A DNA stretch of 47,605 bases from Bacteroidota bacterium (GCA_022711405.1 JAKLFC010000023.1:1-47605), one strand, 5' to 3'. Shown: positions 8,687 to 18,051, numbered from the stretch's first letter. Made by a program: numbers and translations. The notes: generated from the letters alone by a model not told the origin.

Positions 8687-8799
8687 CCGTAAATATAAGG
8701 AAGATTCAGTGAATCTATAAATCTCAGAAAATATTTGAAATTTATATTCTATTCTTTATGTTTTTAGGTAAATTTGTAAAGTCATTAAAATACAAAAGC

Positions 8800-9924
8800 A
8801 TGATTCGACGTGAAATCCAATCTGTTATTGAAGAACAACTGTATAAAGGTAAGGTTGTCATAATCTATGGACCAAGAAGGGTGGGAAAGACGACTTTATC
8901 AAAACAATTGCTTGCTGACCAGGAAAATAGCCGTTACATCAATTGCGAACTTCTGGAAAACAAGCTGGCACTTGAAACCACGAACAGCATTGCCTTGAAA
9001 AGTTACCTGGGAAATTACCGCCTGATCGTGCTCGATGAAGCACAACACATCAACGATATCGGCCGTATCCTGAAGATCATCGCGGACACTTACCCTGAAA
9101 TACAGATAATTGCAACGGGTTCATCGAGTTTTGAACTGGGGAACAGGATTTCAGAACCACTTACCGGACGATCGCGGGAATACCTGCTTTATCCCTTTTC
9201 GCTATCCGAATTATTGAATGTAAAGGATCATATCGTTCTTGATGCCGGCCTTGAAGGTATATTGAGATTCGGGTTGTATCCTGAAGTTTACGGAAAACCT
9301 GAGGGAGAAGCCATTGAAGAACTGAGCCAGATATCAAGTACTTATCTGTATAAAGATATTCTTCAGTTTGAAATGATCAAGCGCCCAGGTCTTCTCCTGA
9401 ACCTGTTGAATGCTATAGCATTGCAAATCGGAAGCGAAGTATCGCTCAATGAGCTGTCAAGAATGCTGGGGGAAACCGTTCCGACGATACAACGATATCT
9501 TGATCTTCTGGAAAAGGCTTTTGTGATCTTTCGGCTGAGGTCTTTCAGCAGAAACCTGAGAAAGGAAATTGCTAAAGGACAAAAGATATATTTCTATGAT
9601 TTAGGGATAAGAAATGCATTGATAAGGAATTTTAATCCATTGGACATCAGGAATGATTCTGGAGCTTTGTGGGAAAATTTCTGTATTGTCGAGCGAATGA
9701 AATTCAATATGAACCGGCGCCGGTTTGTCAATATCTGGTTTTGGCGTACTTATGATCAAAAAGAAGTAGATTACATTGAAGAAGAAGGGGGTAAGCTTTC
9801 AGCGTATGAGTTTAAATTAAATCCAACGTCAAAAACCAGGATTAATAAAGAATTCATTGAAGTTTACCCTGATGCAGCCCTTCATAGAATAACGAAGGAA
9901 AATTACTGGGAATTTATCAGTTAA
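8800..9924 (+). CDS. AAA ATPase with DUF4143 C-terminal domain
   Basis: A 374-residue protein of the AAA_14/DUF4143 family. Walker A is GPRRVGKTT at residues 24-32, Walker B is LIVLDEAQH at 75-83, and a GSSSFEL sensor follows. The C-terminal half has the DUF4143 pattern, ending with a PD-(D/E)XK-like block, EVDYIEEEGG then YEFKLNP. These proteins are common and mobile in Bacteroidota and archaea; their role is unproven. The ATG at 8800 is preferred over the upstream ATG at 8758 because family members begin MIRRxI. It is divergent from the kinase gene at 8686 and followed by its own downstream promoter, so it is probably monocistronic. Confidence 0.87.
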   Translation: MIRREIQSVIEEQLYKGKVVIIYGPRRVGKTTLSKQLLADQENSRYINCELLENKLALETTNSIALKSYLGNYRLIVLDEAQHINDIGRILKIIADTYPEIQIIATGSSSFELGNRISEPLTGRSREYLLYPFSLSELLNVKDHIVLDAGLEGILRFGLYPEVYGKPEGEAIEELSQISSTYLYKDILQFEMIKRPGLLLNLLNAIALQIGSEVSLNELSRMLGETVPTIQRYLDLLEKAFVIFRLRSFSRNLRKEIAKGQKIYFYDLGIRNALIRNFNPLDIRNDSGALWENFCIVERMKFNMNRRRFVNIWFWRTYDQKEVDYIEEEGGKLSAYEFKLNPTSKTRINKEFIEVYPDAALHRITKENYWEFIS

Positions 9925-9930
9925 TAGGGT

Positions 9931-9938
9931 TACCTTTG
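9931..9938 (+). promoter_or_regulatory. Predicted -7 promoter box for the M16 peptidase
   Basis: TACCTTTG is a perfect TAnnTTTG match. It lies 29 bases before the ATG at 9968, in the 43-base gap after the AAA ATPase gene. This suggests the peptidase is transcribed on its own. Confidence 0.55.
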
Positions 9939-9967
9939 AATGACACGTAAAAAACCTTAACACGATC

Positions 9968-12895
9968 GTGATGATTACGAACAGATTATTCGTTATCCCA
10001 AAGCTACGGTATCTCGTCGCTGCATGCCTGATCTGGTCATCGGCAGCCTTTTCACAGCAGATCCGTTCACCTCTTGGAACTGATGTATACCGGCTTGACA
10101 ACGGACTGACCGTCTACCTGAATGAGGATCATTCATTGCCGAGCATTTTCGGGGCTGTTGCCGTCAAAGGGGGAAGCAAACGCGACCCGGCGGATGCAAC
10201 GGGTATCGCACATTACTTTGAACACATCATGTTCAAAGGAACCGACAGCATCGGGACCCTGGATTACACGACCGAAAAGGTTTACCTGGACAGCATTGCA
10301 GCACTTTATGATCTACTGGCCACAACGAATCCCGTTGAGGCTGGCGAAAGGATCCAGGGCGAGATCAACCGGCTATCAATCCGGGCGGCTGAATATGCCA
10401 TCCCGAATGAATTCGGCAAGATCCTGGGTGAAATGGGAGGCACCAACGTGAACGCCGGTACAACCAATGACGATATCGTCTACTTTAATATCTTTCCGGC
10501 TAACCAGGTCGAAAAATGGCTCCGGCTATACAGCCACAGGTTCATCCATCCGGTCTACCGGTTGTTCCAATCGGAACTTGAGACGGTGTACGAGGAATAC
10601 AATATGTACAAAGACAGCCGGTTTGCCAATGCTTTTGAGGTATTTATCAAAGTATTTTATCCGAATTATCCTTATGGTGTTCCGATCGTCGGGTACCCTG
10701 ACGATCTGAAAAATCCATCCATGAGGAAAATGGACGAGTACTTTCATACCTATTATGTGGCCAATAATATGGCACTGATCTTAAGCGGGAATTTCAGCAC
10801 GGATGAAGTCAAACCGCTGATCAGTAAATACTTTGGAGTGTGGAGAAGTGGAGAGATCCCGCCTATGCCATCGGATTACACGATCCAGCCCTTCAAAGGC
10901 AGGTATCTATTTCAGAAAAAACTTACCCCGATTAAATTCGGGGTTCTTGCTTACCGTTCCGTACCTGTGGGACATGAGGATGAACCTGCACTGGACGTGA
11001 TCACCGGGTTATTGTCCAATGAGTCACTGACAGGGCTTCTGGATCAGTTAAGCGTGGATCATAAGTTAATGCAGGCTGCGGCCGCCGGGATGCATTTTAC
11101 TGAGGCAGGAGGAGAAATGATCATCTTTCTGCCGAAGATCGTCGGTCAGTCACTGAGCAAGGCTGAGGAACTTGTTTCCGGTCAGTTAGACAGCCTTAAA
11201 GCAGGCAGGTTCAGCGATGAACTGCTGGAAGCCGTCAAAACACAGATCATCGTGGATTATAAGCACAACTTCGAGGACCAGTACCAGCGGGGCTACATGA
11301 TGATCACTTCGTTTGTGATTGATATGGATTGGCAGGAGATACTGGATTATCCCGAAAGAATAAAAAATATCTCCCGTGAGGATGTCATCACCATTGCCAA
11401 TAAATATTTCGGGAATGATTACCTGGTGTGCTACTCCAAAACGGGATTTCCAAAGAAACCGGAAACGCTGAAACCACCTTTTGAGCACATACCTTCAGTC
11501 AATACCGGAATGAAGTCAGTCTTTGCACAGGAAATTGAAAATATGCCTGCACAGGCGACCGAACCCGATTTTATCGAATTCGGCCCACCGGATTCGGAGA
11601 ACAACGAGGTCACTGTCCATGATCTTACCGCCCTGGCTCACGTGTATTATACGGAGAACAAGGTCAACGACCTGTTCAGCCTTAACTTCCGATTTGGAAC
11701 AGGTACCTACGAGAGGCCTGTCCTGGACCAGCTATCCGAATACATGTCGCTGATCGGCAGTGAAACCATGCCACTGGCCGAACTTTCGGTAAGCCTTCAG
11801 GGGCTGGGTGCTGCCTATTATTTCAATGCCGGACGCGATAATTTCAGCATTGCCATTTCCGGTCCTGATTCGAACCTGGATACGATCGTTGCACTGGTTT
11901 CCGGCCTTCTATACCATCCGCAAAAGGATGACGATAAGATCAGGAAACTGTATGAATCTGCAAAGACTGTGGTAAAAGTGGAAAAGGATGATCCTGAAAC
12001 GATCGGTTCCGCATTGTACAATTACGCCGTTTTGGGCGACCATTCGCCCTATCTTCATCGCCTGACGCCGGCAGAAGTCAGGGAATTGAAGGCTGACAGT
12101 CTTCTCAACCTTCTGACGGAAGTGATGAGCTTTGAAGCGGATATTCATTATTCCGGGACGATTGGATTACCTCAGCTGGAAAAGATTTTAGCGTCCAGGT
12201 TTTCATTTGACAAAATCAGCATCAGGAGCAAATCACCGGTCAGGAATGAATTTAAGGAATATAATGAACCGGTTGTTTTCTTCCTGGATGACAAAGAAGC
12301 CATCCAGAGCAAGGATTATTTCTTTTTACCAGGCGAAGTCGTCAAAGATGAAGATATTCCTTACCTGAATGCCTACGCCGATTATCTTGACGGGGGCATG
12401 CAGAGCGTTATTTTCCAGGAGATCAGGGAATTAAGGTCATTCGCCTATGCCAGCGGTGCCTCCGTATTCCGTCCGTTCTATACGGATGAGCGATCAAGTC
12501 TGATGGCCTATGTGGGCACCCAGGCTGATAAGACCCGGGAGGCGGTGGAGGTGATGCATCGTATACTGACCACACAGCCGGATAAGAGTGACCGGATGGA
12601 GATGGTGCGGAAATCCCTGATCCAGACCATCAACAGCGACAAGCCCACTTTCAGAAGGATTTCCTACCCGGTCGCAAATTACTGCAGACAGAACTATTCA
12701 GAAGATCCGCGAAAGCGCTGGGTTAAAAGTTATCAGGATATGCGTTTCGAAGATATTGTCGGTTTGTACGACCGGCAATTTTTCCACAAACCGACCGTCA
12801 TCACCATCATTGGAGATGAAAACAAAATTGGCACTGACTGGATGAAAGCGTACGGGAAGGTCATCCGGGTGAAGAAGGAAGATATTTTCAGGTAG
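9968..12895 (+). CDS. M16 family zinc metallopeptidase (pitrilysin/insulinase-like), exported
   Basis: A 975-residue protein with an N-terminal signal peptide ending near SAAFSQQ. The inverted zinc motif HxxEH is H82-Y-F-E85-H86, with the later glutamate supplied by ETVYEEYNMYKD. Length and layout fit a full four-domain M16 protease (two M16 modules, with inactive C-terminal domains from about residue 520). It probably degrades peptides in the periplasm or at the outer membrane. The start could also be the second ATG at 9971. The gene stands alone between a DUF4143 ATPase and a convergent patatin gene. Confidence 0.93.
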   Translation: MMITNRLFVIPKLRYLVAACLIWSSAAFSQQIRSPLGTDVYRLDNGLTVYLNEDHSLPSIFGAVAVKGGSKRDPADATGIAHYFEHIMFKGTDSIGTLDYTTEKVYLDSIAALYDLLATTNPVEAGERIQGEINRLSIRAAEYAIPNEFGKILGEMGGTNVNAGTTNDDIVYFNIFPANQVEKWLRLYSHRFIHPVYRLFQSELETVYEEYNMYKDSRFANAFEVFIKVFYPNYPYGVPIVGYPDDLKNPSMRKMDEYFHTYYVANNMALILSGNFSTDEVKPLISKYFGVWRSGEIPPMPSDYTIQPFKGRYLFQKKLTPIKFGVLAYRSVPVGHEDEPALDVITGLLSNESLTGLLDQLSVDHKLMQAAAAGMHFTEAGGEMIIFLPKIVGQSLSKAEELVSGQLDSLKAGRFSDELLEAVKTQIIVDYKHNFEDQYQRGYMMITSFVIDMDWQEILDYPERIKNISREDVITIANKYFGNDYLVCYSKTGFPKKPETLKPPFEHIPSVNTGMKSVFAQEIENMPAQATEPDFIEFGPPDSENNEVTVHDLTALAHVYYTENKVNDLFSLNFRFGTGTYERPVLDQLSEYMSLIGSETMPLAELSVSLQGLGAAYYFNAGRDNFSIAISGPDSNLDTIVALVSGLLYHPQKDDDKIRKLYESAKTVVKVEKDDPETIGSALYNYAVLGDHSPYLHRLTPAEVRELKADSLLNLLTEVMSFEADIHYSGTIGLPQLEKILASRFSFDKISIRSKSPVRNEFKEYNEPVVFFLDDKEAIQSKDYFFLPGEVVKDEDIPYLNAYADYLDGGMQSVIFQEIRELRSFAYASGASVFRPFYTDERSSLMAYVGTQADKTREAVEVMHRILTTQPDKSDRMEMVRKSLIQTINSDKPTFRRISYPVANYCRQNYSEDPRKRWVKSYQDMRFEDIVGLYDRQFFHKPTVITIIGDENKIGTDWMKAYGKVIRVKKEDIFR

Positions 12896-12991
12896 GGGGA
12901 TGAATGAATATCCAACATACGAACATACAAAGTAGAAGGCGAAGTAGAAGGCGAAGTAGATTGCGGATTGGATTACAGAATTTAAAATCTA

Positions 12992-13867
12992 TTAATTTTC
13001 CTTATTATAATCCGCAATCGCATTTTTGGCTGCCATTGCTCCCTCTTCGATGATCTCTTTTGCTTTATAAAAGTCGTAGGTGCCGAACATGTCCCGTGAA
13101 ACACTGATCAGAAGATCAGGGGGATACTTTTCAATGGTCAAGCGGGAGATCCGGTGGACCATCAGGCCGAGGCTTTTATTGGTCAGTGCAAATAAACCGA
13201 TCTGGTCCGCTTTGTTTTTGGGAACGGTTTCACTGAACAGGCTGTGGAACAGTTTGAAATATTTGTAATGCTGATGCTCCTTGGGGATGGGAGGGGGTAT
13301 TCTTGTTATTTCAAAGGGCACTACGGCATTCACATCCACGATCACCAGCAGATCCTTATCTTTCCGCTGAATATGATGAATGGGAACGGGATTCAATAAA
13401 CCTCCGTCTACATAAAAACCGTCACCGATCCTGAAAGGCTGAAAGAAGGTAGGGATGGAGATGGATGCCCGGATGGCGTCGTACATGCTTCCCCTGGTAA
13501 AAATCTTTTCGGTACCGCTGACGATATCTGTGGCGACCGCACAGTAGGGGATGGGCAGGTCTTCTATGTTACGGTCAGGAACGATTTCCTTCATTTTTTT
13601 GATGATCCTGTTTCCCTTTACAAGACCATTTTTACTGAAAGCCAGGTCCGTAAGTTTCCACACCTCCTTTAGGCTTAATGATCTGGCAAAATCCTCGAAT
13701 ACTTTTAACTGACCGGTGGCATAGATACCACCCACCACAGCACCCATGGAGGTTCCCGCAATGGAGGTGATCTTATAACCGGCCTGTTCCAGGGTATTGA
13801 TCACCCCGATATGGGCGAAGCCTCTGGCTCCGCCGCTGGAGAGCACTAATGCAACATTTTTTTTCAT
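12992..13867 (-). CDS. Patatin-like phospholipase family protein
   Basis: A 291-residue patatin-type lipid acyl hydrolase. The oxyanion loop SSGGARG is at residues 10-16, the nucleophile elbow GTSMG has S40, and the catalytic aspartate D154 lies in YVDGGLLNPVP. It resembles the bacterial RssA/YlbK single-domain group. The open frame reaches 13972, but a perfect -7 box lies at 13913-13920 inside that extension and the extension is encoded by heptamer repeats. The ATG at 13867 (MKKNVALVLSSGG) is therefore used. The stop faces the M16 gene. Confidence 0.92.
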   Translation of the reverse strand: MKKNVALVLSSGGARGFAHIGVINTLEQAGYKITSIAGTSMGAVVGGIYATGQLKVFEDFARSLSLKEVWKLTDLAFSKNGLVKGNRIIKKMKEIVPDRNIEDLPIPYCAVATDIVSGTEKIFTRGSMYDAIRASISIPTFFQPFRIGDGFYVDGGLLNPVPIHHIQRKDKDLLVIVDVNAVVPFEITRIPPPIPKEHQHYKYFKLFHSLFSETVPKNKADQIGLFALTNKSLGLMVHRISRLTIEKYPPDLLISVSRDMFGTYDFYKAKEIIEEGAMAAKNAIADYNKEN

Positions 13868-13912
13868 TTTCTGCCAAGTTGAAAGAATCTTCCGGAGATG
13901 CTGTGAGTTTCC

Positions 13913-13920
13913 CAAAGATA
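13913..13920 (-). promoter_or_regulatory. Predicted -7 promoter box for the patatin gene
   Basis: On the minus strand this reads TATCTTTG, a perfect TAnnTTTG match about 46 bases before the ATG at 13867. It decides the start codon and separates the patatin gene from the receiver-domain gene upstream. Confidence 0.55.
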
Positions 13921-13934
13921 CTGCTTTTTCACGA

Positions 13935-13961
13935 GACCGCCGACCGCTGACCGCCGACCGG
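13935..13961. repeat. Heptamer tract abutting the stop codon of the truncated response regulator
   Basis: On the minus strand the stop codon TAG (13962-13964) is followed at once by CCGGTCGGCGGTCAGCGGTC. No spacer separates coding sequence and repeat. Confidence 0.85.
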
Positions 13962-14369
13962 CTACTTGACATTCATATCCAACGCCTTCAACTGCAAGGC
14001 AAATCCCCTTTCGTCAGACATCATCACCCGTTTCACTGCATCAGACAGATCAATCGGGCTGACGGGCTTGAGCAGGTATTCCATGCCGCTCAGCCTGAAG
14101 GCCCGGATCGCTTCCTTATCCATCGCCGAAATGAAGATCACCCTGAAATTGACAGCATCAATACCATGAAGCACATCGAAGCCGGTCCCGTCGCCCAAGT
14201 GGATGTCCAGCAACACCAGATTAGGCTTCAGCCGGCCGATCGCCTCAATGCCGCCTGCCACATCGGAGGCGGTTCCCACCACCCGTGTTTCCGGGCAGTG
14301 GCGCGCCAGTAATTTGGCCAGTGTATCACGGATATGGGATTCGTCGTCGATGATGAGGGTGCGGATCAT
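13962..14369 (-). CDS. Response regulator receiver domain, C-terminally truncated LytTR-type
   Basis: A 135-residue protein with only a receiver domain: acidic DDE at residues 8-10, phosphoacceptor D55 in LVLLDIHLGDGTGFD, and K101 in YLLKPVSP. It is clearly paralogous to the N-terminus of the full LytTR regulator at 22947-23699 and ends at LQLKALDMNVK. That is the position where the paralogue reads LQMKALEENLK and continues into its linker and LytTR DNA-binding domain. The stop codon is directly followed by a heptamer repeat tract. It may be a degraded gene or a stand-alone phosphate sink or CheY-like output; no LytS-type kinase lies next to it. Confidence 0.85.
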   Translation of the reverse strand: MIRTLIIDDESHIRDTLAKLLARHCPETRVVGTASDVAGGIEAIGRLKPNLVLLDIHLGDGTGFDVLHGIDAVNFRVIFISAMDKEAIRAFRLSGMEYLLKPVSPIDLSDAVKRVMMSDERGFALQLKALDMNVK

Positions 14370-14665
14370 TTGTTATTCGTTGTCATTATATTCTTCATAT
14401 TTAATATTACATTCTTCATGCTTCATAAAAAATCCCTCTCTCCGCTATTTGACTTACCCAGCGCTTTAGCGCGGGGGATCAGGCTGCTCAACGAATTCCG
14501 GGCTTTAGCCCCAAAGTGAACCAGCGTATTTGAGTATCTCATTTTCTTATCAGGTGTAGGGCTAAAGCCCGGTAGTGTTGTGTCCTTTCCATCCCCGGGC
14601 TGAAACCCTGGGTAAGTCAGCGTATGTTTTTTCCATCCCCCTGGCTGAGGCCCAGGGGATGTCAA
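14370..14665. repeat. Intergenic repeat region downstream of the subtilase gene (left copy of a direct repeat)
   Basis: No gene is seen. Positions 14404-14618 form the left copy of a roughly 215-base repeat whose right copy is 17646-17861, in the same orientation and close to 90 percent identical by eye. It contains small palindromes (GCGCTTTAGCGC, GGGCTTTAGCCC, GGGCTAAAGCCC). A hairpin with arms of about 11 bases lies at 14633-14660, just after the subtilase stop. Confidence 0.8.
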
Positions 14666-17596
14666 TTAACGTATAACGACCATTTTTGTGGCCGTAAAAG
14701 CATCACATGCTTCCAGTCTGATCAGATAGATTCCAACCGGAAGACCTGAAGCATCAATCGGAATAATGTATTCCCCGGGCGCCTGTTCTTCATTGACCAG
14801 CGTACATACCTCACTCCCGCAGACATCCACTATTTTCAACACAACCCTTTTGCTCTTTGAAATTTGATATTTGATCTCTGATCTTGAAAAGACCGGATTC
14901 GGCACCACGCTGACCGCCGACCGCTGACCGCCGACCGCCGACTCTTCCTCTCCGACATAGCACCCCACCTCAATCCCCAGCATCTCCAGGTACCGGCACA
15001 TCAGGTAGATCTTGTTTTCCGGACTATCAGGGTCTGCCATACCGCCATAAGGCAACACAGTGCCAATGATCTTCCCTGTGTTGTATTCATTGTAAACGCC
15101 ATAAATGTTTCCAGTCCCCGGGTCTTCCCACAGGGTGCTGGTAGAGGTGGCTGGATTCAGGATGTCCCACACATGACCAAGTCCCGGATATTGAAAGTCC
15201 ATACCTGAAAATTCATTTAAGCCCGATAATTCCGTTACAGGATCCAGCGTCCAGTCGCCCAGGTCCAGGCCCAGCCACGGACGGATGTTATAGCCTCCTG
15301 CCATCACATTGGCACTGTTAAAGCACATATTACCTTCCATATAAACGCTGCCACCGTTGTTCAAATAAAGGGATAACATGAAGCCATCCTGTGCAGTCAG
15401 GACATGACCATAGGTTATATACATGCCGGTGATCACGAAAACGGCATCATAATCCACTGGCCAGCCAAATTTTGAAAGGTTATTGGTTCTGAAAACCGGG
15501 ATATTAAAGAAGCGGATCGCCCTGTATACGCTGTCCACATAATCCAGCACCGGTCCGTAAGCGGTGCCGTAATAGATGAGGACATCGGGCCGTGTTCCAG
15601 CAAATATCTCTCTTCCGGGCGTGGCTTGACTGAAATTACGAGGAGTCTCGTTGTCGATTGCATTGAGTGAATAAGCATAGGTTTGTTCGGTCAGGTTCCT
15701 GCCATCTGTATAGGTCCCGGTTCCCGGGGCCACGCTGTCCCATAGCAGCTGGTCACGATAGATAAAGATCATGGCCAGGTCATCAATAGGACTCCCATCC
15801 GATTGTGTGGTTGGATCCATCCAGGTGATCGTAATTCCTGCAAAAGGATTGAAGGTGCCAGTTAGAATTACAGGTGATGATGGGACCGGGGAGCCTCCTG
15901 CCCATGCGCTGAGTTTCCTCTCAATACTCATATTTCCTGTGGAAAGATCATGGGTTTTGGCCATATATTCATAGTGTTGTCTGTCGGTGAGGCCTGTATC
16001 CGTATACGATCCCACACCAGCAGCAATGTTAACAATCAGCGTATTATCCCTGAAGATACTAATCTCGAAATTCTCGAGAGGATCACCGCTGACCAGTGTG
16101 GAAGGGTCGTTCCAGGATATCGTAACAGATGAAGGAGTGGAGTAATCGCTGTAGGCTGTCACCTGGCTGGGTGGCCGCGGATTTTCAGGAACTGCATTTT
16201 CGATGTAGGCTTGGTAGACATCGATCACACCCATGCCATAGGTATTGTCTTCCCCCGGTTCGCCCAGGTCGCGGGCGGTTTCATACAGCATCTGCTTCAG
16301 CTGGTTGCCTGTCTTTTCCGGAAATGCTTGTTTAAGCAATGCAATAGCCCCACACACATGAGGTGCTGCCATAGAGGTTCCATCAAAATAGATATAGGAA
16401 TTATTCAGGAAGCTTGAACGGACGGAGGTTCCTGGCGCGGATACCTCCGGTTTGATCTGATCCCCGCCCAGCGTACATTCAGTAGGCCCCCTACTGCTAA
16501 AAGGGGCAATAGGTAAATCCTCATAGTTACCATCCAAAGCCCCCACACTGAAAACCTGCATTGATGTATAATTGCATTTTGCAGGAGTTGTAACCGTTGA
16601 GGCATCGGGCCCAAAGTTGCCGGCGGCGAAGATGACTGCTACCCCGGCTGCTTCCAGGTTGGTGATACCGTCAATATAGGCAGGAAAACAGGATGGATGA
16701 CCTGCATACCATGAATTGTTCATAACTGCCGGCATATCCTCGGTGGTCTCAGGGTTTCCGTCAGGATCGGCCATCCATTGAAAAGTGTTGAGAAATTCCT
16801 GTGTGGTCCAGTCCCCATGCCTGGCACAGATCCATTCTGATCCAAAAGCCACACCAATGGTATCTGCTGTAACGGGATCCAATCCTGACATGATCCCAGT
16901 TACATGCGTCCCATGTCCGTCTTCTCCATCAGTCGGAAATGAGGTGCCCCACTTTTGGTCATACCATGCCTGCGAAGCTGGCACTGAATTTCCGTGCCAG
17001 TTCCCGCTCAGGGCAGGATGTAGCCCATCCACACCTGTGTCTAATAATCCCACAATGACTCCTTCGCCTGTGAATCCAAGCTTCCACATTTTATCGGCAT
17101 TGATTGCTTTAAGGCCGGGTTCTGCATGGCCCGGGAGGCGGGAAGCGGGATGCAGGGCTACCGGTTTTATTCGTTCAATATGTTCATTTTGAATAAGCTG
17201 TGTCACATCCCTGTGCTGGGCAATATCCAGCAGTGCCTCCGGCATGGCATCGACAAAAATGATATTATCGATCCAGAAGGACTGGTATTGTATCACATCT
17301 GCACCCTTACGGCTTTCAAGGTACGAAATCAGTTCTGCCTGCGTGCGTTCGGCGTGTTCCATCAACGCGGTCACCACCGCCACACCGCGTTCGTGGCAGG
17401 TGGCCTTCTGTCGTGTAAGCTGCAGATCAAGCGCCTGCGTATTGAACCGGTCGTTAAGTACGATCAATGCTTCGATGGTGGTACCGGAACCGCGGGCCTG
17501 CTGTATGTCATCCATCAATGCTTCTGAAATTTTGCCCTGGGAATAACCGGTCAAAGCGGTTAGAATCAGGATGAGGGGTAGAAGGGTAGTTTTCAT
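14666..17596 (-). CDS. Subtilisin-like serine protease (S8) with FnIII-type domains and T9SS sorting domain
   Basis: A 976-residue secreted protease. A signal peptide (about 1-19) is followed by an inhibitor-like pro-region (to about 160) and the S8 catalytic domain with D186 (GLLDTGVDG), H228 (DGHGTHVTG) and S408 (GTSMAAPHV). Two fibronectin-III-like domains follow (about 475-660), then a GATase-like or Rossmann-like segment (about 670-875), and a T9SS type A sorting domain from VVPNP. The linker before the sorting domain, SAVGGQRSAVS, is encoded by the heptamer tract. The last 75 or so codons are nearly the same DNA as in the leucine-rich gene at 3857-5404. Flanking 215-base direct repeats suggest that the gene moved or duplicated as a unit. 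Confidence 0.92.
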   Translation of the reverse strand: MKTTLLPLILILTALTGYSQGKISEALMDDIQQARGSGTTIEALIVLNDRFNTQALDLQLTRQKATCHERGVAVVTALMEHAERTQAELISYLESRKGADVIQYQSFWIDNIIFVDAMPEALLDIAQHRDVTQLIQNEHIERIKPVALHPASRLPGHAEPGLKAINADKMWKLGFTGEGVIVGLLDTGVDGLHPALSGNWHGNSVPASQAWYDQKWGTSFPTDGEDGHGTHVTGIMSGLDPVTADTIGVAFGSEWICARHGDWTTQEFLNTFQWMADPDGNPETTEDMPAVMNNSWYAGHPSCFPAYIDGITNLEAAGVAVIFAAGNFGPDASTVTTPAKCNYTSMQVFSVGALDGNYEDLPIAPFSSRGPTECTLGGDQIKPEVSAPGTSVRSSFLNNSYIYFDGTSMAAPHVCGAIALLKQAFPEKTGNQLKQMLYETARDLGEPGEDNTYGMGVIDVYQAYIENAVPENPRPPSQVTAYSDYSTPSSVTISWNDPSTLVSGDPLENFEISIFRDNTLIVNIAAGVGSYTDTGLTDRQHYEYMAKTHDLSTGNMSIERKLSAWAGGSPVPSSPVILTGTFNPFAGITITWMDPTTQSDGSPIDDLAMIFIYRDQLLWDSVAPGTGTYTDGRNLTEQTYAYSLNAIDNETPRNFSQATPGREIFAGTRPDVLIYYGTAYGPVLDYVDSVYRAIRFFNIPVFRTNNLSKFGWPVDYDAVFVITGMYITYGHVLTAQDGFMLSLYLNNGGSVYMEGNMCFNSANVMAGGYNIRPWLGLDLGDWTLDPVTELSGLNEFSGMDFQYPGLGHVWDILNPATSTSTLWEDPGTGNIYGVYNEYNTGKIIGTVLPYGGMADPDSPENKIYLMCRYLEMLGIEVGCYVGEEESAVGGQRSAVSVVPNPVFSRSEIKYQISKSKRVVLKIVDVCGSEVCTLVNEEQAPGEYIIPIDASGLPVGIYLIRLEACDAFTATKMVVIR
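14910..14943. repeat. In-frame heptamer tract before the subtilase T9SS sorting domain
   Basis: On the minus strand it encodes ESAVGGQRSAVS, directly in front of the sorting domain. It has the same sequence type and position as the tract in the leucine-rich gene at 4101-4126. Confidence 0.85.
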
Positions 17597-18051
17597 GGTT
17601 CAATTGTTCAATTGTTATTTGTTGTCAGTGTATATTCCATTTTTCATATTACATTCTTCATGCTTCATAAAAAATCCCTCTCTCCGCTATTTGACTTACC
17701 CCGCGCTTTAGCGCGGGGGTTCAGGCTGTTCAACGGAGTTCGGGCTTTAGCCCTAAAGTGAACCAGCGTGTTCGAGTATCTCATTTTCTTATCAGGTTTA
17801 GGGCTAAAGCCCGGTAGTGTTGTGTCCTTTCCAGTCCCCGGGCTGAAGACCGGGGTAAGTCCAGTCTGTTGGCTGCCCTGTGAATAAGTATAAAACGAAC
17901 TATTCCTGGTTACCAGGTCAATCATGCTTTTCTGAATTTCGCAAATTAAAATTACAACCGCGCGAAGGTCGGTATGAATCCGATTAGGGAACGCCGGGAT
18001 CTATTTAGGGAACGCCGGGGTTGGGACAGAGAACGCGGGTTCGGTCGGCGG
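17597..18051. repeat. Intergenic repeat region upstream of the subtilase gene (right copy of the direct repeat)
   Basis: A 455-base gap without a supported gene. Positions 17646-17861 are the right copy of the 215-base direct repeat also found at 14404-14618. From about 17975 there are two copies of TTAGGGAACGCCGGG some 20 bases apart. From 18042 a heptamer tract runs into the end of the next gene. No clear promoter for the subtilase gene was recognised. Confidence 0.75.

Noticed and set aside
12925..12965. Short GAAGTAGAAGGC tandem as a minisatellite
   Set aside because: Only about two and a half units, at a gene end, without further copies seen in the window.
13868..13972. N-terminal extension of the patatin protein (SSSRSAVSGRRS)
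   Set aside because: It is encoded by the heptamer tract, overlaps the end of the receiver-domain gene and contains the patatin promoter box.
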